Of a stretch of DNA of 64,000 nucleotides, positions 58,190 to 64,000 are shown piece by piece. Numbering within the stretch: position 1 is the stretch's first letter; each line of letters begins with the position of its first letter. Both the position numbers and the translations under genes were made by a program. The notes below the pieces were generated by a model. That model was not told where the DNA came from, made no database searches, and saw only the letters and a list, made by a program, of their open reading frames with translations. The DNA is from Gp6-AA40 sp035492455 (GTDB lineage: Bacteria > Acidobacteriota > Vicinamibacteria > Vicinamibacterales > UBA2999), in the NCBI GenBank assembly GCA_035492455.1, contig DATJJE010000014.1, forward strand, positions 52,114 through 116,113, read 5' to 3'.

Positions 58190-59110
58190 ATGCGGATCGC
58201 GATCATTGGTGCGGGTGGCGTCGGCGGCTACTTCGGCGCGCGGTTACAACAGGCAGGAGCGGACGTTCATTTCGTGGCGCGCGGGTCGCACCTGGCGGCC
58301 ATGCGGCGCGATGGGCTGACGGTCGAAAGCCCGCTCGGCGACATTCATCTTCCCAAGGTCAACGCCACTGAGACCCCGGCCGACATCGGACCGGCGGACA
58401 TGGTGTGGCTGTCGGTGAAGCTATGGGACATGGACGGCGCGGTGAAATCGATGCGGCCGCTCATCGGCCCTGACACCGGCATCATCTCCTTCCAGAACGG
58501 CGTGCAGAAGGACGACATCCTGCGCGCCGCCTTTGGCGACACGGCGGTGATGGGCGGCGTCGCCTACATCGCGACAAACATCGATCGTCCCGGCGTCATC
58601 AAGCACACCGGGACTATGCAGCGCCTGATCTTCGGCGAGTACGACGGCCGACGCTCGAAGCGTGCCGAGACGCTCCTCGACTTCTCCCTGCGCGGCGGCA
58701 TCGACGCCGAGTTGAGCGACGACGTCAGGAAGGCGATCTGGGAGAAGTTCGTATTTCTCGTCGCTCTGTCCGGATCCACCACAACGATGCGGGAGACGAT
58801 CGGGCCGATTCGATCCAATCCGCGCTCGCGGAGATTTCTGTCGGAGCTGATGCGCGAGACGGTGGCGGTTGGGCGCGCGCTTGGCGTGGCGCTTCCAGCC
58901 GACTTTGCGGATCAGCGTTTGGCATTCGTCGACACTTTGCCGCACGAGATGACCTCGTCGATGCACCACGACCTGAAGGCCGGAAAGCGTCTGGAAGTGT
59001 CGTGGTTGAGCGGCGGCGTCGCGCAGCTTGGCGAGAAAGCGGGCGTGCCGACGCCGATGAATCGCGCGGTCTGGGAAATCCTGGCCCTGTCTGAAGCTGG
59101 CGCCTCGTAA
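58190..59110 (+). CDS. panE: ketopantoate reductase family protein (PanE/ApbA-like)
   Basis: 306 residues. The NADP-binding motif IIGAGGVGGYFGARL lies at the N-terminus, FQNGVQ is the conserved Asn region, WEKFVFLVALSG supplies the catalytic Lys, and SSMHHDLKAGKRLEVSWLSGGVAQLGEKAGVPTPMN supplies the conserved Glu/Asp and family end motif (split here by normal gaps). PanE reduces 2-dehydropantoate to pantoate in CoA synthesis, but paralogues outside panBC operons often act on other substrates. ATG 58190 is preferred over TTG 58184. It is followed 16 bases later by the enolase-superfamily gene. Confidence 0.87.
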   Translation: MRIAIIGAGGVGGYFGARLQQAGADVHFVARGSHLAAMRRDGLTVESPLGDIHLPKVNATETPADIGPADMVWLSVKLWDMDGAVKSMRPLIGPDTGIISFQNGVQKDDILRAAFGDTAVMGGVAYIATNIDRPGVIKHTGTMQRLIFGEYDGRRSKRAETLLDFSLRGGIDAELSDDVRKAIWEKFVFLVALSGSTTTMRETIGPIRSNPRSRRFLSELMRETVAVGRALGVALPADFADQRLAFVDTLPHEMTSSMHHDLKAGKRLEVSWLSGGVAQLGEKAGVPTPMNRAVWEILALSEAGAS

Positions 59111-59126
59111 AAGGGGCGCGCTACAC

Positions 59127-60236
59127 GTGCCCATTGCTCATCCATCGCTGACCATTCGCCGGGTTCGCACGACGCCGGTCCTCGTGCCCATGAAGCGCGC
59201 GCTCGGCACAAGCGCGCGGCGCATGGACATCGCACCGTTGGTCCTCGTCGATCTCGATACTGAAGAAGGCGTGACCGGGCGCGCCTACGTCTTCTGCTAT
59301 CTCCCAGCCGCGACAACAGGCATCGAATCGATCATTCACGACGCGGCTTCGCGCGTGAAAGGCGATCGCGTCAGCCCTGTCGATCTCAATACCAAGCTGG
59401 CGCGTCACTTCCGCCTGCTCGGCGTCCGCGGCATCGTTACGATGGCGCTTGCCGGATTCGATGGCGCGTGCTGGGATGCGCTCGCGGTCGCGGCGGGCGT
59501 TCCTCTCGTCGCGCTGCTCGGCGGCACGCCTCGTCCTCTACTCGCGTACAACAGCAACGGGCTGAGTCTGATGGACACGGCAGCGCTCGCCGACGAGGCC
59601 GAGCAGTTGCTGGCGGAGGGAAACTTCAACGCCATCAAGCTGCGTCTTGGCTACAACACCCTCGCTGAAGATCTCGCGGCGCTCGAGGCCGTACGCAAAC
59701 GCGTCTCGCCGGGCACAACCATCATGGCGGACTACAACCAGGCGCTGACCGTCGAAGAGGGCCTGCAGCGTGGACGCGCCCTCGACGGCGAACGGCTCAC
59801 CTGGATTGAAGAGCCAATCCGTCACGACGACTATGCAGGCAATGCGACGCTGGCGCGCGAACTCGCCACGCCGATTCAGATCGGCGAGAACTTCGACACG
59901 CCGCATGCGATGGCCGAGGCACTGGCCTCCAAGGCATGCGACTACGCGATGCCCGACTTCGCCCGCATCGGTGGTGTCAGTGGATGGCTCGAAGCCGCGG
60001 TGCTTGCGCACGCGGCCGGCATGGAGATGTCATCGCATTTGTATCCCGAGTTCAGTGCACATCTGCTTGCGGCGACGCCGACGTGTCAATGGCTCGAGTA
60101 CGTCGACTGGGCATCGCCCGTGCTGAAAGAGCCGATCGAAATCCGCGATGGGCACGCCATCATTCCAAATCGTCCAGGAGCCGGGATCGAATGGAATGAG
60201 GAGGCGGTCAAACGTTACGGTGCGACGGTGCGATAG
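59127..60236 (+). CDS. mandelate racemase/muconate lactonizing enzyme family protein
   Basis: 369 residues. An enolase-superfamily capping domain at the N-terminus is followed by a barrel with the KLRLG strand-2 lysine, metal ligands in MADYNQA, TWIEEPIRHDD and QIGENFDT, and a C-terminal SSHLYPEFSAHLL with the catalytic His of the mandelate racemase subgroup. It probably abstracts a proton alpha to a carboxylate of a sugar acid or hydroxy acid. Start GTG 59127. The last codons and TAG stop are formed by the GGTGCGA repeat (60219 onward). Confidence 0.88.
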   Translation: MPIAHPSLTIRRVRTTPVLVPMKRALGTSARRMDIAPLVLVDLDTEEGVTGRAYVFCYLPAATTGIESIIHDAASRVKGDRVSPVDLNTKLARHFRLLGVRGIVTMALAGFDGACWDALAVAAGVPLVALLGGTPRPLLAYNSNGLSLMDTAALADEAEQLLAEGNFNAIKLRLGYNTLAEDLAALEAVRKRVSPGTTIMADYNQALTVEEGLQRGRALDGERLTWIEEPIRHDDYAGNATLARELATPIQIGENFDTPHAMAEALASKACDYAMPDFARIGGVSGWLEAAVLAHAAGMEMSSHLYPEFSAHLLAATPTCQWLEYVDWASPVLKEPIEIRDGHAIIPNRPGAGIEWNEEAVKRYGATVR

Positions 60237-60290
60237 GTGCGATGGTGCGATGGTGCGTCCGAAGGTGCGAAGGTGCGACGGTTCGCACCC
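60219..60290. repeat. GCACC/GTGCG repeat element, copy 2
   Basis: Tandem 8-9 base units of GGTGCGA(n) with the 17-base core inverted at 60252-60268. It begins inside the 3' end of the enolase-superfamily gene and supplies its stop codon. Confidence 0.85.
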
Positions 60291-60300
60291 CGCCCTAATG

Positions 60301-60461
60301 CACCATTCGTGCTTTCAGCTCTTCTTGTCAGTTCAGGACAACGACGATGCTGGCTGACGCGGATGACTGGTCAGCGGCAACGTCCTTGATCATCAGAAAG
60401 CGCTTACCATCTGGTGAGATGTCGTACGTTCGCCCGGTTTCGTGTCGAGATAAAAGCGCAT
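60301..60461 (-). pseudogene. remnant of a WD40/PD40-type protein C-terminus
   Basis: On the minus strand, YDISPDGKRFLMIK, then SASIVVVLN, then (after a TGA) QEELKARM reads like the end of an acidobacterial PD40/WD40 repeat protein, where a Trp normally follows VVVLN. TGG to TGA would give exactly this. Just upstream the frame needs a one-base shift (MRFYLDTKPGE in another frame before YDISPDG). There is no complete gene around it. It lies between inverted copies of the GCACC repeat. Confidence 0.55.
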
Positions 60462-60500
60462 CGTGCGGACGAATTATAGGGGTACGGCTTCTTGCAGAAC

Positions 60501-60561
60501 CGTCGCACGATCGCACCCTCGGACGCACCGCCGCACTGTCGCACATTCGCCCCCGTCGCAC
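60501..60561. repeat. GCACC/GTGCG repeat element, copy 3
   Basis: CGCAC-type units with the 17-base core at 60513-60529 (one mismatch), opposite in orientation to copy 2. The 350-base region 60237-60586 holds only these two copies and the pseudogene remnant, plus the presumed sulfatase promoter. Confidence 0.8.
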
Positions 60562-60586
60562 TTACCGTTCGTATAGACTTCCCGCC

Positions 60587-62032
60587 ATGTCGCCGCATAT
60601 TTCCCGCCGGCGGATGCTTCGTGCCGCGGCACTCGGCTCCATGTCTCTTGTCGTCGCGCGCCGCAGCCGCGCGCAGACAGGACGCCGCCCGAACATCGTC
60701 TTCATCCTGGCCGATGACATGGGCTACGCGGACGTGGCGTGCTACGGCCGTCCGGATGTCCGCACGCCGAACATCGATCGCCTTGCCGCCAACGGCGTGC
60801 GCTTGCTGCAGGCCTATGCGAATTCGGCGGTATGCACGGCCACGCGCGTCGGGTTGATTACGGGCCGCTATCAATACCGGTTGCGCGTCGGGCTCGAGGA
60901 GCCGCTCGGCACCGATGTGCCGGATGTGGGTCTGCCACCCGAGCATCCGACGCTGCCGTCAATGTTGAAGAAGGCGGGATACGGCACGACGCTCGTCGGC
61001 AAGTGGCATCTCGGATATCTGCCGAAGTTCGGGCCGCTGCAGAGCGGGTACGACCACTTCTGGGGATTCCGCAGCGGAGCGATCGATTACTACTCGCACA
61101 CGGGAACGAATCACAAGCCGGACCTGTGGGACGGTGACGTTCCCGTCCAGCAGTCCGGATACATGACGAACCTCCTCGGCGATCGCGCCGTCGCGACCAT
61201 CAACGGCGCTGCGAAATCGCGCCAGCCGTTCTTCTTGAGCGTCCACTTCAACGCGCCGCACTGGCCATGGGAGGCGCCGGGCGACGAGGCCGAGTCCGCG
61301 CGCGTAACCGCGGGAGACCTGTTCCATTACGACGGCGGCACTCAGAAGACCTACCAGCGCATGATCGGAGGACTCGATGCCCAGGTCGGTCGCATCGGCG
61401 ATGCGCTGAGATCAAACGGATTTGCCGACAACACGATCGTTGTGTTCACCAGCGACAACGGCGGCGAGCGCTTTGCGGACACGTGGCCGTTCACGGGCAG
61501 GAAAACGGAGTTGCTCGAGGGAGGCCTGCGGATTCCGGCGATCGTCTCGTGGCCGGCAGCGCTTCCGAAGAACAGGACGAATGAGCAGGTTGCCATCTCC
61601 ATGGACTGGTTGCCGACACTGCTGGCCGCGGCGGGCGCGGAGCCCGACGCGTCGTATCCATCCGACGGAGTGAACCTGCTGCCGGTGCTGCAAGGCAACG
61701 CCACACCAATGCGCCGCACACTGTTCTGGCGCTACAAAGCCAACGCGCAGCGCGCCGTACGTGACGGCGACTTCAAGTACCTCAAGATTCGCGAGAATAC
61801 CTTTCTCTTCAACGTTGTCGACGACCCGATGGAGCGCGCGAACCTCAAAGATCGGCGCAAAGAGGTGTACGACGCGCTGGCGAAGAAATGGCTTGATTGG
61901 AACGCGACGATGCTGCCGGAAGTGACGGAGAGCAACACCGGTGGCAACGACGCGAACCGCTGGGCCGATCACATCGGGAATACAAGTACGAGGCAGCCCG
62001 ACAATCCATCGGCGAACGATACATCCCGATAG
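60587..62032 (+). CDS. exported sulfatase (Tat signal, CTATR active site)
   Basis: 481 residues. The N-terminus SRRRMLRAAALGSMS is a twin-arginine signal, cut near SRAQ. The sulfatase fold is clear: NIVFILADDMGYADVACYG with metal Asp pair (about 43-44), the formylglycine site at Cys83 reading CTATRVGLITGRY, GKWHLGY, and SDNGGE with metal Asp/Asn. The usual motif is C-x-P-x-R, and the Pro is Ala here. It is probably a periplasmic hydrolase of sulfated glycans or other sulfate esters. A formylglycine-generating enzyme or anSME gene is not in the window. Start ATG 60587 is the first after the repeat. Confidence 0.92.
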   Translation: MSPHISRRRMLRAAALGSMSLVVARRSRAQTGRRPNIVFILADDMGYADVACYGRPDVRTPNIDRLAANGVRLLQAYANSAVCTATRVGLITGRYQYRLRVGLEEPLGTDVPDVGLPPEHPTLPSMLKKAGYGTTLVGKWHLGYLPKFGPLQSGYDHFWGFRSGAIDYYSHTGTNHKPDLWDGDVPVQQSGYMTNLLGDRAVATINGAAKSRQPFFLSVHFNAPHWPWEAPGDEAESARVTAGDLFHYDGGTQKTYQRMIGGLDAQVGRIGDALRSNGFADNTIVVFTSDNGGERFADTWPFTGRKTELLEGGLRIPAIVSWPAALPKNRTNEQVAISMDWLPTLLAAAGAEPDASYPSDGVNLLPVLQGNATPMRRTLFWRYKANAQRAVRDGDFKYLKIRENTFLFNVVDDPMERANLKDRRKEVYDALAKKWLDWNATMLPEVTESNTGGNDANRWADHIGNTSTRQPDNPSANDTSR

Positions 62033-62040
62033 AGGAGCCG

Positions 62041-62112
62041 CGCACGAGCACCCTCGCACCCTCGCACCTTCGGACGCACCCTCGCACTATCGCACGTTCG
62101 CACCATCGCACT
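62041..62112. repeat. GCACC/GTGCG repeat element, copy 4
   Basis: CGCACC units with the exact 17-base core at 62064-62080. Its right end codes the C-terminal residues and the TAG stop of the convergent cupin gene (62087-62734). Confidence 0.85.
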
Positions 62113-62734
62113 TGACGTTGGAATAATTCGACCGAAACGGCGTGATGGTGCCGGTCTCGGGCTCGTACTTGTGCCGCAGGACGCATCCGGTGTCGTTGGC
62201 CAGCAGGTGGATCGACACAGAGGGTCCTTCTGACACAGTCTTCACGTAGTGGATGTCGCCGTCCGGCGGCAGCAGTGTGTAGAACTCTCCGGCACTGACG
62301 GTGAGCTGACTCGAAATCTTCAGCCTCGCTTTCCTGTCGTCCCGACCATCGTCGAGCCGCGCGTAGGTCGTATCGAGCTGCGAGCCGCGATAGACGCCCA
62401 CGAGTCCCCATGCCAGATGGTCGTGCACCGGCGTCGACGAACCGGCGGGCACGACGAGCGAGAACAGGCACAGCTCTCCGGCTTCATCCCGATAGAGCGC
62501 GTACTGTCCGATGCCGCCGCCCATGCCGCTCGTTGTGTCCGGCTGCGCGAACTCATCCGGCAGCCACCCTTGGGCGGCGAGCAGACGCGAGAATGCCGGA
62601 CGCAGCGCCTCGACGCGCTGCGCGTGGTCGCGGATCTCCCGCGAGAGCCGGCGCGTCTCATCGATCAACGCACGGATCTCCGGCACCTCAACGATGAAGC
62701 CGAAGTCGGCAGTGTGGTGATTCAGGTCGCACAT
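62087..62734 (-). CDS. cysteine/thiol dioxygenase-like cupin protein
   Basis: 215 residues. A helical N-terminal part is followed by a cupin barrel with STPVHDHLAWGLVGVYRG, in which HDH would supply two iron-ligand His, and GDIHYVKTVSEGPSVSIHLL, which supplies the third. This spacing fits the cysteine dioxygenase/3-mercaptopropionate dioxygenase family, which converts thiols to sulfinic acids with O2. The start at 62734 (MCDLNHH) has no obvious ribosome binding site. The C-terminal CDGANVR and the stop come from the GCACC repeat. Confidence 0.8.
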   Translation of the reverse strand: MCDLNHHTADFGFIVEVPEIRALIDETRRLSREIRDHAQRVEALRPAFSRLLAAQGWLPDEFAQPDTTSGMGGGIGQYALYRDEAGELCLFSLVVPAGSSTPVHDHLAWGLVGVYRGSQLDTTYARLDDGRDDRKARLKISSQLTVSAGEFYTLLPPDGDIHYVKTVSEGPSVSIHLLANDTGCVLRHKYEPETGTITPFRSNYSNVKCDGANVR

Positions 62735-62787
62735 AACTAACCTTTTGGGTGATCCGCGCGACCCCACGCCGTTTTTAGGATTCGCGG

Positions 62788-63726
62788 ATGAATACAGAAC
62801 CGATTCTCGACGACGACCAGCTGCTCGACGCGTATTCGCAGGCGGTCATCGGTGCCGTCGAAACCGTTGGTCCGGCGGTCGTCAACGTTCACCGTGGCGG
62901 CGACGGCGCCGGTTCCGGTGTCATCTTTACACCGGATGGTCTCGTGCTGACAAACCACCACGTCGTGCACGACGCATCGAAGCCCGAGGTCATCCTCCCC
63001 GACGGCCGCGTGCTGCGCGCCGAGGTCATCGGTCAGGACGCGGGCACGGACCTGGCCGTGCTGCGAGTTGACGCCACGCTTCCGTTCGCCCGCTTCGGCG
63101 ATTCGCGCCGCGTGCGTGTCGGCCAGGTGGCAATTGCCATCGGAAATCCGTACGGGTTCCAGCACACCGTCACCTCGGGCGTCATCAGCGCCCTCGGCCG
63201 ATCGCTCCGCTCGCAGTCCGGACGTCTGATCGACGACATCATCCAGACCGATGCCGCGCTGAACCCGGGCAACTCGGGTGGACCGCTCGTCACCACCCGG
63301 GGCGAGGTGATTGGCATCAATACCGCGATGATCCGGCCGGCGCAGGGGTTGTGCTTCGCCATCGGCATCAACACCGCGCGATTTGTCGCCTCACGTCTGA
63401 TTCGCGACGGCCGCATCCGGCGGGCCTATATCGGCATCGCCGGGCAGAATATCGACGTGCCGCGCGCCCTCGCGCGCGCGAACAACCTCGCGGTGTCATC
63501 CGCTGTTCGCGTCGCGTCCGTCGAGAAGGGGAGTCCCGCCGCGGCTGCTGGCCTCGAGCAAGGCGACATCATCATCGCGTTCGGCGAGGTCGCGGTCACG
63601 GGCATTGACGACCTGCACCGCGTTCTGGGCGAAGAGCAAATTGACAACACCGTTGCCGTGTCGGTGATGCGCGCGGGCCGGCGTCGCACCGTCGCCGTCA
63701 CCCCCGTCGAATCCGCCCGCGGATAA
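62788..63726 (+). CDS. HtrA/DegP-like trypsin-type serine protease with PDZ, no signal peptide
   Basis: 312 residues. Catalytic triad: His58 (TNHHVV), Asp88 (TDLAVL), Ser163 (GNSGGPL), in the usual chymotrypsin-like order. A single PDZ domain follows (about 205-305, VEKGSPAAAAGLEQGDIIIAF). The N-terminus MNTEPILDDDQLLDAYSQAV is acidic and polar with neither signal peptide nor membrane anchor, so unlike DegP/DegS/HhoA the enzyme is predicted to be cytoplasmic, unless the start is wrong. Confidence 0.9.
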   Translation: MNTEPILDDDQLLDAYSQAVIGAVETVGPAVVNVHRGGDGAGSGVIFTPDGLVLTNHHVVHDASKPEVILPDGRVLRAEVIGQDAGTDLAVLRVDATLPFARFGDSRRVRVGQVAIAIGNPYGFQHTVTSGVISALGRSLRSQSGRLIDDIIQTDAALNPGNSGGPLVTTRGEVIGINTAMIRPAQGLCFAIGINTARFVASRLIRDGRIRRAYIGIAGQNIDVPRALARANNLAVSSAVRVASVEKGSPAAAAGLEQGDIIIAFGEVAVTGIDDLHRVLGEEQIDNTVAVSVMRAGRRRTVAVTPVESARG

Positions 63727-63730
63727 GGGG

Positions 63731-63773
63731 ACTTGACAAGGTATAGTCAAGTAATCTATTGAATACTTGACTA
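63731..63773 (+). promoter_or_regulatory. ACTTGAC operator cluster at the ArsR-type gene
   Basis: Three ACTTGAC half-sites: 63731-63737, 63746-63752 (inverted) and 63765-63771. They build a 10-base perfect inverted repeat, TAGTCAAGTA (63744-63753) with TACTTGACTA (63764-63773), overlapping the ATG. A TTGACA -35-like box lies at 63733-63738 with TATTGA 18 bases on. This is the layout expected for autorepression. Confidence 0.6.
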
Positions 63774-64000
63774 TGGCCGACGCCGCCCATCGCCATTTCA
63801 AGAACAGCCTCTACGGTCAATTCGCCGTACTCGGGAAAGCGCTGGCAAGCCCGCTTCGAATCGAGTTCCTCGAGCTGCTGGCGCAGGGCGAGCGCACCGT
63901 CGAATCGCTGGCCGCAGAAACAGATATCTCCCTTGCCAATGCGTCGCAGCATCTGCAGGCGCTTCGCCGTGCCGGCCTGGTGGACAATCGCAAGGAAGGG
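63773..64000 (+). CDS. ArsR/SmtB-family transcriptional regulator (3' partial)
   Basis: At least 76 residues, cut by the window end. A winged-helix pattern is visible: LGKALASPLRIEFLELLAQGERTVESLAAETDISLANASQHLQALRRAGLVDN (given here as a region, positions about 19-72), with the recognition helix around LANASQHLQAL. There is no early Cys-x-Cys metal site in the part visible. No Shine-Dalgarno precedes ATG 63773, and the putative transcription start is very close, so leaderless translation is possible. It probably represses itself and genes to the right. Confidence 0.88.
   Translation, partial: MADAAHRHFKNSLYGQFAVLGKALASPLRIEFLELLAQGERTVESLAAETDISLANASQHLQALRRAGLVDNRKEG

Overview
This 64 kb window is a gene-dense, GC-rich bacterial chromosome segment. 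It most resembles Acidobacteriota, probably Vicinamibacteria. That is inference from gene content: four Oar-like TonB-dependent receptors with an N-terminal carboxypeptidase-regulatory-like domain and no SusD partner, paired exported proteins of the 'G-Q-P-D-(L/I)-Q-G-x-W' type, a DUF5916 protein, SYLF, TraB/GumN and BON proteins, and many exported amidohydrolase, MBL, M28 and sulfatase enzymes. I saw no rRNA, tRNA, CRISPR array, transposase, phage block or plasmid origin. Both ends cut a gene: a PAP2 phosphatase on the left and an ArsR-type regulator on the right.

Layout. 1-8.4 kb: PAP2 phosphatase, a divergent pair of organic-anion transporters (DASS-like and KgtP-like), a divergent pair of ammonium transporters of two types, and a CPA2 antiporter. 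8.4-16.6 kb: SYLF and TraB/GumN exported proteins, an orphan receiver, GlgX, an acyl-CoA-dehydrogenase-fold enzyme, an exported amidohydrolase and an exported metallo-beta-lactamase-fold hydrolase. 16.6-25.3 kb: a membrane-anchored spermidine-synthase-like fusion and two tandemly duplicated TonB receptors. 25.4-31.7 kb: a PilT-like ATPase with a duplicated N-terminal module, a small partner, a third receptor and a tartrate/D-malate dehydrogenase. 31.8-43.8 kb: two paralogous exported proteins, a second synthase-like fusion with TPRs, a diheme cytochrome c with a DinB protein, a DUF5916 protein, an NHL propeller and a GT39 glycosyltransferase. 43.8-53.4 kb: an MFS transporter, a fourth receptor, and a DUF4159-BON-tcuA-tcuB operon (tricarballylate oxidation type). 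53.4-64 kb: membrane and M28 proteins, a GT4-deacetylase-UPF0104 envelope glycan operon, PanE-like and enolase-superfamily enzymes, a sulfatase, a thiol-dioxygenase-like cupin, an HtrA-like protease and an ArsR regulator.

Together the genes describe an aerobic heterotroph that takes up macromolecule fragments through TonB receptors, imports di- and tricarboxylates and ammonium, and remodels its envelope with glycosyltransferases and a deacetylase.

The most unusual signal is at gene borders rather than in a gene cassette. Several short interspersed repeat families sit there: a GCACCTTCGGACGCACC family at four loci, long TCCAAGCTCC/GGAGCTTGGA hairpins, a GGAAAAGT octamer array, a GAGGCACAGAGA hairpin and a gacctgaaggtc palindrome. 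They appear to have been taken into the gene expression signals. They supply stop codons (enolase-superfamily enzyme, cupin, a hypothetical protein), the only plausible start codons (GT39), a Shine-Dalgarno-like sequence (amidohydrolase) and part of a signal peptide (31768-32589).
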